A stretch of 64,000 bases of DNA from Halobacillus halophilus DSM 2266 (GCF_000284515.1 NC_017668.1:1364001-1428000), one strand, 5' to 3'. Numbered from the stretch's first letter, positions 35,257 to 44,590 are shown. Notes: a model not told the origin generated them from the sequence alone. Numbers and translations are program-made.

Positions 35257-36324
35257 GTGCAAGTCGCTTTACTAGTCGGTAACGGTTTTGACATTCAAGC
35301 AGGGTTAAAGACAAGATATGCAGATTTCTACGATTATTTACGAAGAAAATCTCTAGATGATGAATCATTAAGGGAAAATGCCATTTTTAACGAAATAAAT
35401 AAAAATGAAGAATTGTGGTCTAACTTCGAAAATGCGTTAATGGAATTAACAAATTGTTGCGATCCTCAGGATAAGGCAGAGCTTACAGTTGATAAACTAG
35501 CGAGAGATAAGGATGAAATTGAAGATTACTTAGGTGAATACCTATCGACTGTAAACGAAGAATATAGAGTAGATGAGTATTCAAAACATATTATTAACGA
35601 GTTCAAGCGGAGTTTTTCTTCATTAATTTCTATATTACCATTACAAAGGCAAGAAGAAATAAGTAGGATACTAAATCTTCAATCTAACACTAGTACTCTA
35701 TGGATGAATATAATAGATTTCAACTATACTCTGTTATTTAAAGACTCTTATTATTTGTTACCTAAAGATAACCCTATAGCTGAAATAAATGAATTAACCG
35801 CATCAAACCGAAAAATTCAACTCAAGAAAAAAGGATATGTAAAGCTGCATGGTGATACGAAAGCAAATATGAATCTCGGAGGACATGTCTCTCAAATATC
35901 AGAAAGTGTTAAAGAATGTGAGTATCGCTTTTTCTTTGATAAAGAAGCTTTAGAGCATGTTAATGGAACAAATAAATATAAGTTTGCAAAAGAATTTATT
36001 AATAGTACAAGCCTATATTTTGTCTTAGGAATGTCTCTAGGAGAAACGGACAGAGGATGGTGGGAGAGAATTGCTAACTTAGTTGCTAGAAATCCTCGAA
36101 GGGCAGTGGTTATTTTTGAATACAATTCTTATGAAGCAATCAATAATAAACCTTATTTACGAGAACCAAGTATAAAGCGGGTTAAGGATCGCTTTTTAAG
36201 TTATGCTACTGAACTAGATGATGCGCAAATAGAGTCTGTTTCGGAAAGAATATTCGTGCAATACAACAGTAAGTTATTTAATCTAGGTGGATTAGATAAA
36301 GTAGAGGAAGGCAGTCAGCACTAA
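35257..36324 (+). CDS. AbiH-family phage abortive-infection protein
   Basis: This 355-aa protein begins with the family's nucleotide-binding-like motif VGNGFDIQAGLKTRYADF. Further conserved blocks are DFNYT, a KLHG motif (YVKLHGDTK) and the C-terminal FVLGMSLGETDRGWW. This matches the AbiH (PF14253-type) abortive-infection family, first described on lactococcal plasmids and distantly SIR2-like. The GTG at 35257 follows AGGGGG; the nearby ATG is out of frame. The gene is intact and AT-rich, surrounded by relics, so it is probably cargo of a former mobile element that still protects against phage. The mechanism is not known. Confidence 0.78.
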   Translation: MQVALLVGNGFDIQAGLKTRYADFYDYLRRKSLDDESLRENAIFNEINKNEELWSNFENALMELTNCCDPQDKAELTVDKLARDKDEIEDYLGEYLSTVNEEYRVDEYSKHIINEFKRSFSSLISILPLQRQEEISRILNLQSNTSTLWMNIIDFNYTLLFKDSYYLLPKDNPIAEINELTASNRKIQLKKKGYVKLHGDTKANMNLGGHVSQISESVKECEYRFFFDKEALEHVNGTNKYKFAKEFINSTSLYFVLGMSLGETDRGWWERIANLVARNPRRAVVIFEYNSYEAINNKPYLREPSIKRVKDRFLSYATELDDAQIESVSERIFVQYNSKLFNLGGLDKVEEGSQH

Positions 36325-36614
36325 TGCCATTTTGCAAGCTGTCGGAAATATACGTCTATACATAAGGAGATCTATATTGAATTCACGTGCTTATACACTA
36401 ACTTAACAATGATGGATTCACTTTTATTAGTTGATGACTTTTACTCCTATCTAGAAATGAAGGAGCTCAAGTTGAGTTACATTATCTAGAGTCGAGTTAA
36501 GCACTATTTCTTTATATCTTCTAAATCTTATGTAGTAGGATGCATGTCTATTTTACCGAGCATAGTTTTATTGGGTAATAGAAATTAAGATTTAAGTACC
36601 GTTTTAAAGTATAA

Positions 36615-37305
36615 TTGAGCAGTATTACCAAAGTTATCGAGAAAAGTATAAAAGAGCTGGGGTATTCTTCAAAGAGAATGCTTAGCGGTGCCGGTCACGA
36701 TGCCAAGTACGTGAACAATCTAGGCTCAAATGCGCTTATGAAAGCGAATAAACTGGTGGAATACCGGGAGCATATTAATAACCGGCCAAAACTTTTAACA
36801 TCTTCCTCATCCGCTTAAAGTCAGTGTTAGTCTGATTGAGGAAGGAAGCTGGGCCTCCAGCGTACCAACCTAATGTACCTTTGAAGGTGCGAGTCGGATT
36901 CTACCCGAGAACTGATCCTGAAGATATTCAAAAATAGGTTGATTAGTTGCTACTTAATGCGACGAAGAGGGTGAATGGCTCAAAGAGGCGAAGCTGGAGA
37001 TTAAGATTTTACGGTTTCTCAGCCTCAGACTACACCATTTTGAAAGGAGAAAGAGGTTATGGAGGAAATGACTACCTCACATTATGCTGTAACCGGTAAA
37101 CAGGTGGAAGACCTGGCGTTCAACGCAACTACGTATCTGCGTGCGTTCGGAGAGTTTAATATTCCAGCTACTTGTTATGGTCCGAGTGGCGGTGATATGC
37201 ATGCTCCGAATGAATACATTGAGCTTTCTAAATTAAAAGAAGTGACGCACTCGATTGCTGATTTTATTGCCGGTGGGGTGAAGAGAAGTAATCTAAGTAT
37301 CATCT
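36615..37305 (+). pseudogene. Rearranged, degraded copy of the two M20 hydrolase genes
   Basis: Bases 36615-36725 are nearly identical to the 3' part of the carbamoylase-type gene (about 29376-29486: ELGYSSKRMLSGAGHDAKYV). The sequence then jumps to the middle of the deacylase gene (30326 onward: MKANKL..EYREHINNRPK) and follows it to its 3' end (GKQVEDLAF, CYGPSGGDMHAPNEYIEL). Several frameshifts and stops break it. It is therefore a chimera with about 0.8 kb deleted. It lies 6-7 kb from its source in the same orientation. Confidence 0.85.
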
Positions 37306-37483
37306 GAAAACCCCAACAGCCTTTTAAGTTGTAAGTCAGGTTGCCACAATATTTAAGTATGGTGTGAGGGGGGCCATAAATAGTGAACTTTTTTGATAGA
37401 AAAATAATTAATAGAACCGTAAGTGAGGGAGGAGAAAAATGCAATGTCCCTCATTTACCTATTTTATGGTAAATTCATAGGTA

Positions 37484-38350
37484 ATGGATACTTATAACAT
37501 TCTGTCACAGGACGGAGGAGACTACTTCATAATAGCTATGATAAAATTAACTAGGACAAATATTCATAACTCATTCAATTGGCTAGATACAGGACTTATA
37601 CTAGCCGTTATTACAATTTTTGGATATATAGCGGTTTATTTTTTCCAAAGAGGTTACCTATTTTATTTTGGATTAACAGATATATTTATTTACCAAATAA
37701 CAATTGTTAATATTTTATCTACTATTACTAACTTATTCTTCTGATTTCTCGGAATTACTTTTCTCCTGCTAATAAAGTACGAAATAAAAAACAACAATCC
37801 CTATTGGTTAATCTTAAAAAATTCAATATTATCTTTTAGGTTTATATTCGGTTTATTTTTAATGATTTTATTTCCAAAAATATGGTTTTTATTTTTACCT
37901 ATATTAACTCTAATATTAGCACTTCCATATATTCTATCGATCTTTCAACACAAAAAAATTAAAGGATACAAAAACAAATTAGAAAGAAATCTGGAAAAAA
38001 AGCAAGAATCCGATTATTCATTTAAGAATTTGATAGTTACATTAAAAGAAAAACCCTGGTCGAGATTTGCATTTCCACTGGCTATTTTTACATTGATCTC
38101 AATTTTCTCATTTTTTGGTGGTTATATAAATGCTGAATATTCTGAAAATTTTTATGTTGTTAAAAGTAATTCAGAAGAATATCTAGTTATAGAGCAAGTG
38201 GGAGACAAATTTATTACAGTACCTATTGACCTATCCACAAATGAAGTTACAAGCGAGTACATAGTTATTGAACAAAAATCTGATTTAAAAAATCCTGTAA
38301 TCTTTAAGAAAGAAAGGTTAGAGGGCGGTATTATAGTTCCTAGCTCTTAA
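37484..38350 (+). pseudogene. Membrane protein interrupted by an in-frame TGA
   Basis: One frame runs from an ATG at 37484 to 38350 with a single TGA at 37742-37744. If the TGA is read as an amino acid, the product is 288 aa, with at least four hydrophobic helices, a Lys-rich loop (FQHKKIKGYKNKLERNLEKK) and a C-terminal soluble domain (SEEYLVIEQVGDKFITVP). A restart at ATG 37862 is possible but lacks a good ribosome binding site. The family is unknown. Low GC and the relics around it suggest a decayed cargo gene. Confidence 0.6.
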
Positions 38351-38572
38351 ATAAGTTTTAAAAAATTGTAATAATATTTTATTATATAGATTTTATTTCT
38401 AAAAGAGCGAGAGTAAATAATAATTAAAGGACGTTTGTGGGAGACAAGAAAGAAAGGACGGCAGCCAATTATTACTAGAATAACGTTTAAATAATATTAA
38501 CGGATGATTTCAAAATGGAAAATGAAGGGGAAAATTCTTTTTTGTAGAAGTAATGAAAAAGGGGGTGTTGAA

Positions 38573-38965
38573 ATGTCTTTTAGAGAAGAGATGCTAAGAG
38601 CGCTTTATCAAAAACACAAAGAGCAAGTTCAATTAGCTCCATCTGTGGAGCAGGCTATCCGAAACTTAAAATTACATGTGGGGAGTTTCAGAAATCAATC
38701 TAAAAAGATAGCTGAGATTGATTCTGATTTTAATGTTGAAATTAAAGATGGTATCGAAGGAGTTTTAGCGACTATTGTCTATAAAGATTCCTCATTGAAG
38801 TTCTTATTGGAATCATCAGAAGTAATGTCAGTGGACATAAATGATACGCAGGTAGATGTGTTTGTATTGGACGAAAATGGATTTACTTCTAGCAAGTATG
38901 GCAAGGAATATGATATTTCTATGTTAGATGATTATTTAGCTGAAGCCTTCAAAGAAAAACTTTAA
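38573..38965 (+). CDS. Hypothetical protein (130 aa)
   Basis: This small soluble protein starts MSFREEMLRALYQKHKEQVQ. It has a helical N terminus and a beta-rich C-terminal part (VDINDTQVDVFVLDENGF) ending in an acidic helix. GGGGGTG lies just before the ATG at 38573; a longer frame from 38504 has no support. A terminator follows. I do not recognise the family. Confidence 0.6.
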   Translation: MSFREEMLRALYQKHKEQVQLAPSVEQAIRNLKLHVGSFRNQSKKIAEIDSDFNVEIKDGIEGVLATIVYKDSSLKFLLESSEVMSVDINDTQVDVFVLDENGFTSSKYGKEYDISMLDDYLAEAFKEKL

Positions 38966-39426
38966 CTCAAAAATTGGGCCCCCTTAAACTGAGGGGCTCT
39001 TTTAATTAGAAGAGTTTAAGTTGAAAGGATTGTGGATCCATATTTCAGAAATCTTTAAAAGCTCTCAAAATATAAAATATATAAAAGCAGTTCGAGATAT
39101 GCGTAAACACGAAATAGATTATCATAAAGGAATAGGGAAAAACAGAAAAAACTTTCCATCTTGTACGTTAAATTTGATGACTTTAAAGCTAATTCCTACT
39201 ATAAATCAAAAGAAAAAAAGGACGAAGGATTACTAATAAGAAGTACAAATAAGCTTATATGATTAGGTCGCTACTCATTTTGAGGTACTGTCTAAAAACA
39301 GTTTAATGCCCTATTTAATTTAAAGGTGTTTCTTTTTCTTACAGGTTAGAGTAAATAGTATATAAAATTGAAGCAGTTCACGCTATCAATGAATTTATTG
39401 GATATGATAAAAATAGAAAATATGTG
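38966..39426. other. Intergenic region before the flagellin promoter
   Basis: A terminator lies at 38975-39004. Between 39021 and 39236 there is weak coding character (KAVRDMRKHEIDYHKG, and in a neighbouring frame KFDDFKANSYYKSKEKK), perhaps a frameshifted relic. No gene can be supported. Confidence 0.5.
38975..39004 (+). terminator. Rho-independent terminator
   Basis: GGGCCCCCT pairs with AGGGGCTC around TTAAACTG-like loop bases and is followed by TTTTAATT. Confidence 0.8.
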
Positions 39427-39453
39427 TAAACAGTTTTGAAAGTCGTCCGATAT
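39427..39453 (+). promoter_or_regulatory. SigD-type promoter of hag
   Basis: TAAA (39427-39430), a 15-base spacer and TCCGATAT (39446-39453) match the SigD (sigma-28) consensus TAAA-N15-GCCGATAT at all but one base. It lies about 100 bases before the flagellin start. Confidence 0.88.
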
Positions 39454-39475
39454 TAATAATGTAGAAACATTACAT

Positions 39476-39493
39476 AAGTCGGCCGACTTTTTG
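39476..39493 (+). promoter_or_regulatory. Palindrome with T run in the hag leader
   Basis: AAGTCGGCCGACTT is a perfect palindrome followed by a T run, about 20 bases after the expected transcription start. It looks like a short terminator or a 5' stability hairpin. Confidence 0.5.
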
Positions 39494-39507
39494 TTTGTTA
39501 TTCAATA

Positions 39508-39548
39508 TATCTCACAAGGACGTGAGATAAACAATTTCAAGGAGGAAT
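39508..39548 (+). promoter_or_regulatory. Probable CsrA-binding leader of hag
   Basis: An 8-bp stem (TATCTCAC / GTGAGATA) presents AAGGAC in its loop (39508-39529), the classical CsrA hairpin with GGA in the loop. A second GGA lies in the AAGGAGG ribosome binding site (about 39539-39545), 10-20 bases on. In B. subtilis, CsrA bound to two such sites blocks hag translation, and FliW relieves it. Confidence 0.75.
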
Positions 39549-39555
39549 TATTAAA

Positions 39556-40761
39556 ATGAGAATTAATCACAATATCGCGGCGCTAAATACTCACCGCCAA
39601 CTAGGTCAAGCAAACAATGCTCAACAAAATTCTATGGAGAAACTATCTTCAGGGCTTCGCATAAACAAAGCCGGCGATGATGCAGCTGGTCTTGCAATCT
39701 CTGAAAAGATGCGTGGCCAAATTCGTGGCTTGGACCAAGCTTCAAGAAACTCTCAAGATTCCATTTCTATGATTCAAACTGCAGAAGGAGCGTTGAATGA
39801 AACCCATAGCATTCTTCAGCGGATGCGTGAATTAGCTGTACAATCTGGTAACGATACAAATACTTCAACTGACCGTGGGGAAATCCAGAAAGAAATGAAT
39901 CAATTGACTTCTGAAATAAATCGCATAGGAAATACTACTGAATTTAACAATCAAAAACTATTGAATGCTACTGCTGGAGAAGTTACTGCTGGTAGCACAA
40001 CTACTACCCCTGCTTCAGCTAGCTCAACACAAACTAATGGTAGTAGCGGTAATATTACAATTACGGATGCATCTTCTTTTACTGGTGATACAGGTACCTG
40101 GACTGTAGCAACTAGTGATGGTTCTAATTTTACAATTGATAAAGGTGATGGGAGTGGAGCGCAAGCTTTAACTGTCACTGCTGGGTCAGCTTCAGTTGAT
40201 GGAGTCGATTTCGATTTACCCGCATCACCTGCTGCCTCAGATGAATGGTCAATTGATGTAACAGCTTCCGAAACAACGACAAAAGGAGCATTTTCTTCTT
40301 TTAGTTCACAAATTGGTGCAAATGAAAATCAAACTATGTCTTTGGAGTTTTCTGATATGAGAGCTAGTGCTCTAGGTATTACCGGTGCAGCGGGAGATAG
40401 TGGGTACACTGGTAAAGATACTGTTACAAATGGTACCAATAATACTACTAATGAAGCAGCACTTGATGTCTCGGATGCTACTAATGCAGGTAATGCAGTA
40501 ACGAAAATCTCCGAAGCGATCGAACAAGTGTCGGCAGAACGTTCAAAACTAGGGGCTAACCAAAATCGTTTAGAGCATACAATTAACAACCTAGGAACAT
40601 CTTCAGAGAACCTAACTGCTGCGGAATCTCGAATCCGTGACGTGGACATGGCTAAGGAAATGATGAATCAAACAAAGTCATCTATCCTGGCACAAGCGTC
40701 TCAAGCCATGCTTGCAAAAGCAAATCAACAACCACAAGGAGTTCTCCAACTTCTACGTTAA
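39556..40761 (+). CDS. hag: Flagellin
   Basis: This is the flagellar filament protein (401 aa). The conserved D0/D1 ends are clear: RINHNIAALNTHRQL, KLSSGLRINKAGDDAAGLAIS and IQTAEGALNETHSILQRMRELAVQ at the N terminus, and SRIRDVDMAKEMM and ANQQPQGVLQLLR at the C terminus. The centre (about residues 140-265) is a Thr/Ser/Gly/Asp-rich variable domain exposed on the filament. It is acidic, as expected in a salt-tolerant species. AAGGAGG precedes the ATG. The leader carries a SigD promoter and CsrA sites. Confidence 0.95.
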   Translation: MRINHNIAALNTHRQLGQANNAQQNSMEKLSSGLRINKAGDDAAGLAISEKMRGQIRGLDQASRNSQDSISMIQTAEGALNETHSILQRMRELAVQSGNDTNTSTDRGEIQKEMNQLTSEINRIGNTTEFNNQKLLNATAGEVTAGSTTTTPASASSTQTNGSSGNITITDASSFTGDTGTWTVATSDGSNFTIDKGDGSGAQALTVTAGSASVDGVDFDLPASPAASDEWSIDVTASETTTKGAFSSFSSQIGANENQTMSLEFSDMRASALGITGAAGDSGYTGKDTVTNGTNNTTNEAALDVSDATNAGNAVTKISEAIEQVSAERSKLGANQNRLEHTINNLGTSSENLTAAESRIRDVDMAKEMMNQTKSSILAQASQAMLAKANQQPQGVLQLLR

Positions 40762-40762
40762 A

Positions 40763-40816
40763 AAAATACCCAAAAGCCCCCACTCGTTTAATGAGTGGGG
40801 GCTTTTGGGTATTTTA
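40763..40816 (+). terminator. Strong terminator of hag
   Basis: A stem of about 21 bp (AATACCCAAAAGCCCCCACTC with its complement) closes a 7-base loop and ends in a T run. It is among the strongest hairpins in the window, fitting a highly expressed gene. Confidence 0.93.
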
Positions 40817-40969
40817 AATTTCGATTTAGAGGACAGATCCATTATCTTCTGTTGTATAACTCAAGCATTCATCTTAATACTAAAAAAACCAGATGGAAAA
40901 GTTTTCTAATCCAAACTAACACTATAAAAGAGAATAAAGTATTAGAGAACAAAGAGAAGAGGCTCATAT

Positions 40970-41548
40970 TTATGGTATTAACCTTCTTCTAGAAACCACA
41001 GTAACAATAAGTATCACACAAGCCCCAGCACCCACAGCCGGAAACATCACTGTCGTCACAGTTAACCGCTCCAAAGCCACAATCGATAACAAATTCCGAA
41101 CCATAAACAAAACGAAAAAAGTGATGTTTTCTTCATAGGGTAAGTGGTAAGCCTTGGTCAAAGTAGGACCAAAACCTAATACTTCTACGGTAGGCAATAT
41201 CAGCACAGCCTGAACGGATCAGATGTCAAGTACCAAAAAGATAGTGATGATAAAGCCAGGATAAGAAACACCCAGTAGATTCTCGTAATTTTCACATCAG
41301 TCTTCTTAAGGAAAGCCAGAAATGCGACCACCACAGTAATTAATCCGGAAATACCTATCGGCCAGGCGCCTAGACCACCGCCTTACTTAAGCTGAGCAAC
41401 AAATACAACGAGTGTAACCAGTGACCAAATTAGCCAGGAGAAGAAATGGGGGTTTAATAGAATTCCTTAACACGCCGCGTATGTAGGGGTAGAATCCAAT
41501 AAACGTGATGGCGATCGCTATTAGACTATAAAGAAGTTTCTGCTCCAT
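40970..41548 (-). pseudogene. Multi-pass membrane protein, broken
   Basis: The minus strand from an ATG at 41548 reads MEQKLLYSLIAIAITFIGFY and then further hydrophobic helices spread over three frames: SWLIWSLVTLVVFVAQLK followed by a stop, GISGLITVVVAFLAFLKK, VFLILALSS, and finally the intact C-terminal part 40970-41206 (VEVLGFGPTLTKAYHLPYEE). At least one frameshift near 41440 and one in-frame stop near 41385 separate them. The pieces form one protein of about 190 aa with about six helices. The family name is unknown to me. Confidence 0.65.
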
Positions 41549-41617
41549 TTGTTTACCAGCACCTTTTTATTAGTGATGCATTCTACCAAATTCCCCGCTG
41601 GACGACAATAGGATAGC

Positions 41618-41664
41618 AAAAAGAGAGACTTACCAACATGCTCGTTGGATAAGCCTCTCTTTTT
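41618..41664 (-). terminator. Bidirectional-looking terminator
   Basis: AAAAAGAGAG..CTTA..CAAC pairs with GTTG..ATAAG..CTCTCTTTTT. It lies just past the stop of the permease gene on the minus strand. Confidence 0.8.
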
Positions 41665-41666
41665 AA

Positions 41667-43082
41667 TTACATAAAAAACACCACAAACAACTGAAGATAA
41701 ATCTGCACCATCGCATAAAACGCAATCGCATACTTATAGTTAAACAACAGACCATTCTTAATAATACTAAGCTTATTCACCGAACTCAAAATAATCGACG
41801 GTAAAATCAGCGGAGATAACATAATCGAAATCACACTGCCCGAGGTAATCCCTAGCACAACGATCTCCGGTGGATAGGGGAGCTCGACACCTTGCAAAAT
41901 CCCGGAAACTAGTACGATGACTGTCAAAGGACCGAGTCCGATAAATCCGAGGATGATTACAACAAACGGTAGCACCCATAGGAAGTTTAAGAACGGAATG
42001 GCATCGGTGATATAAAACAGTCCATCGATAATATACTCGCCGTAGCCCGACTGATTGACGGCATTGATGAGAAAGCCAGCGGCTAAAAGAATAGAAAACT
42101 GCTGAGCTTTGTTGGGAATGCTTTTTCCGACATACGTTTTACCATTCTCTGCAATCGCACTGCTTCTTCGGCGGACGATGAAATAGAGAAGGACCCATGC
42201 GACAATAACGATCGGGATAATCAGTAAGAGATCCACGGGCCAAACAGCGTTTACGAGAAAGATCGATCCGAATAAGGTGACAAACAAGATAACAAATTCG
42301 AGCGCATCCCGATTCCCGTTTGGATCTTCTTTCTTTTCTTCTTCAATTCGCCCCAGTTCCTCCTGAATACCGGCCGTAAGATCGACGCCATAATGACGTT
42401 CCTGGAAGTGGGAGAATAGAACGGACAACAGGGTCCCGGCAAAGGCGATGACAAATCCCTGCAGGATGGATAAACCGAGCGAAGCCCCGAGTGCCTGCAC
42501 GGCGAATATAAAGCTAGGAATGCTGACGACCCACATGGTGGTCAGGGAAAACGCACGAAGCAGGGCGGTTCCTTTATAGTTCTCCCATACTTCTCCTTTT
42601 TGATTTTCCAGGAAATCGTCGATCATTCCGTAGACCATCGGAATCGAACCGAATAATAGGAAGTAAGAGATGATCTGCGTGATGACCATCATGCCGAAAT
42701 AGAACTTGCGGCTCGTATTCAGCAAGTTCTGCGCGAAGTTAATAACCGCTTCAATGTACGGCTTTTCTTCTAATACCCAGCTGATCGTCGGGACGATCAG
42801 TAAGAGAGCGATCAGTCCGCTCATTACGGTGAAGCCGGATACGGTCGCTTCGATTAAGGAGGTCCCTGCGGTCAGGTGAATGATCAAGGCGATCACAAGC
42901 AGTAACAGCGATATGGCTGCCTGTTTCATCGGCAGGAAAAAGTAGCCGAGTAGGAATGCAGTTAATCCGAATATGGAAAGCACCGGGGAAAGTGTTTCTC
43001 CGCCGGTGAAATAGACAACGAAATGCATAAGGACATATAAAGTTATAAAAAAGGTGTAACCTTTTTTGGCTAGTTGTACCAT
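41667..43082 (-). CDS. Polytopic membrane permease-like protein
   Basis: This 471-aa integral membrane protein has about 11-12 hydrophobic helices. One central charged loop (QERHYGVDLTAGIQEELGRIEEEKKED) separates the two halves. The C-terminal half has GLGPLTVIVLVSGILQG and ITSGSVISIMLSPL, reminiscent of ion-transporter-superfamily permeases (DcuC/CitM-like arrangement), but I cannot assign a family. GGAG lies about 10 bases before the ATG. It is monocistronic, with its own terminator. Confidence 0.6.
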   Translation of the reverse strand: MVQLAKKGYTFFITLYVLMHFVVYFTGGETLSPVLSIFGLTAFLLGYFFLPMKQAAISLLLLVIALIIHLTAGTSLIEATVSGFTVMSGLIALLLIVPTISWVLEEKPYIEAVINFAQNLLNTSRKFYFGMMVITQIISYFLLFGSIPMVYGMIDDFLENQKGEVWENYKGTALLRAFSLTTMWVVSIPSFIFAVQALGASLGLSILQGFVIAFAGTLLSVLFSHFQERHYGVDLTAGIQEELGRIEEEKKEDPNGNRDALEFVILFVTLFGSIFLVNAVWPVDLLLIIPIVIVAWVLLYFIVRRRSSAIAENGKTYVGKSIPNKAQQFSILLAAGFLINAVNQSGYGEYIIDGLFYITDAIPFLNFLWVLPFVVIILGFIGLGPLTVIVLVSGILQGVELPYPPEIVVLGITSGSVISIMLSPLILPSIILSSVNKLSIIKNGLLFNYKYAIAFYAMVQIYLQLFVVFFM

Positions 43083-43206
43083 TATGAATGCTCCAATCGT
43101 GGTTCAATATGTACGTAACACATCTTATCACAGGAGACTTCAATTAGCTGAGATTGTGCTCTACGTACAACACGCGCGGATGCAGCTTTCTTTTTACATA
43201 AAAAAA

Positions 43207-43252
43207 TAAAGCTGGCCGGATCGTCTAAGAATAGACTTCCGGGCAGCTTTAC
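43207..43252 (-). terminator. Terminator of the diguanylate cyclase gene
   Basis: The minus strand forms AAAGCTG..CCGGAAGTCT with its complement around a short loop, followed by TTTATTTTTTT. The stem overlaps the stop codon. Confidence 0.85.
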
Positions 43253-44346
43253 ACATGCTCGCGCGCGAACTTATTGGATAGGTAGACCTGATTTCTGCCG
43301 GCTTGTTTCGCTTCATAAAGCGCTTGATCGGCTTCTTCAATGAGTAATTGCGGCGTGTTTGTTGTTTCGTCGTAACAGGCAATCCCAATCGACACGGTAA
43401 TAGTTATGGACTCGCCCGTAGCCAATCGAAAGAAATGATTTTGAACCTTTTTCCGGATCCGTTCACTGATTTCTTCGGCCCGCTGTGCAGGGCAGGCGAG
43501 GAGAATCACGGTGAATTCTTCGCCGCCATTTCGGCTGACGTGATCGAAGGAGCGGACGGTGCTGGTAAGAATATGACTCAATTCGACCAGGACCTGATCA
43601 CCTTCAACATGTCCGTAAGTATCGTTCACTTTCTTAAAGTGGTCGATATCAATATACAGTAAAGAAACTTTTTCATCTCTATCCTGCGCCTCGGTGCAGA
43701 CATCGTTAAATAATTGGTCAAATTTGCGGACGTTGTTCAGACCCGTTAGCCCGTCGGTAACGGACTCGGACTTATATTTGTTTAAGATTCTCTGATTTCT
43801 GCGTACATATTCAACGACATAGAAAGATAGAAAGCCGGCGAGATACGATATGCTCCAATAGGAAAGACCAAAGGAAATCAGTGTATCTATACGAAGTGAA
43901 AGAAAGGTTAACATGATAGTAAAAATAAGATTGGACAAGGTGAGCGCCAGGAAAACCTTCTTCATTTTAGATAATTCGAGTCTTGTAATGAAAAGAGTCA
44001 GGAACGTCGTCCCGCCAATAAAAATGATAGCCAATACCGCCTGGGTGGTGAACCCGAATAAAAATCGGCCGATAATGGTCAGCACCATAGCGATCAGGGC
44101 GGGAATGCTGCCGCCGTAATAGGACATTAAGACCACTGGAATGTGCCGTAAATCGATGATGACACTGTCCATAGGTATGCTGTACAGCATCAGAACGTTA
44201 CTCAATATACCTGCGAGGACGCCGGCCGTGATTTTCTGCCGTCTGGAGGAAGTTCGTCTCAGTGGGGAAGAATTGGTTAACTGGGTATATACAAATAAGA
44301 TGGCCACTAGGATAGCTAAATTGGAAATCAGTTCTTTCAGGATCAT
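43249..44346 (-). CDS. Membrane-bound diguanylate cyclase (5TM + GGDEF)
   Basis: This 365-aa enzyme makes cyclic di-GMP. The N-terminal half (about residues 1-185) has five or six helices of the 5TMR-LYT sensor type. The catalytic domain starts at SVTDGLTGLNNVRKF, with metal-binding DIDHFKKVNDTYGH and the active site GGEEF at 274-278. A product-inhibition I-site RxxD (RSFD, 265-268) lies exactly five residues before it, so feedback inhibition is expected. The architecture and length resemble B. subtilis DgcK (YhcK). It may help switch between motility and sessile life, relevant next to flagellin. The signal sensed by the membrane part is unknown. Confidence 0.88.
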   Translation of the reverse strand: MILKELISNLAILVAILFVYTQLTNSSPLRRTSSRRQKITAGVLAGILSNVLMLYSIPMDSVIIDLRHIPVVLMSYYGGSIPALIAMVLTIIGRFLFGFTTQAVLAIIFIGGTTFLTLFITRLELSKMKKVFLALTLSNLIFTIMLTFLSLRIDTLISFGLSYWSISYLAGFLSFYVVEYVRRNQRILNKYKSESVTDGLTGLNNVRKFDQLFNDVCTEAQDRDEKVSLLYIDIDHFKKVNDTYGHVEGDQVLVELSHILTSTVRSFDHVSRNGGEEFTVILLACPAQRAEEISERIRKKVQNHFFRLATGESITITVSIGIACYDETTNTPQLLIEEADQALYEAKQAGRNQVYLSNKFAREHV

Positions 44347-44539
44347 TTAAGGTTCTCCCCTGTGAATAATGGTTTATTTCTGTATGTGAGTTATAGCCTA
44401 TGTTAAATGTTTGTATAGGTATTATATACCCAATTTACAAGGGGTTTAAATGGGAAGATGTACTTTTTTTCATTTTATCTGCACGGAAAGACGCTTTTAT
44501 AAAATGTGGCTCCTATATGATCAATTTAAGCCCCCAAAA

Positions 44540-44590
44540 TAAAGAAAGCATCGATGCGTCATTTAGCGCATCGATGCTTCTTTGTTTCGT
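44540..44590 (-). terminator. Terminator of mqo
   Basis: GAAGCATCGATGCGC pairs with GCATCGATGCTTTC around a short loop, with a T-rich run on the minus strand. Confidence 0.85.

Noticed and set aside
39021-39236. 71-aa open frame before hag
   Set aside because: TTG start without a convincing ribosome binding site; composition is uneven and a neighbouring frame looks equally protein-like.
31000-39500. CRISPR array or complete prophage
   Set aside because: No regularly spaced repeats and no phage structural genes are present; only an integrase relic and att-like tRNA scars.
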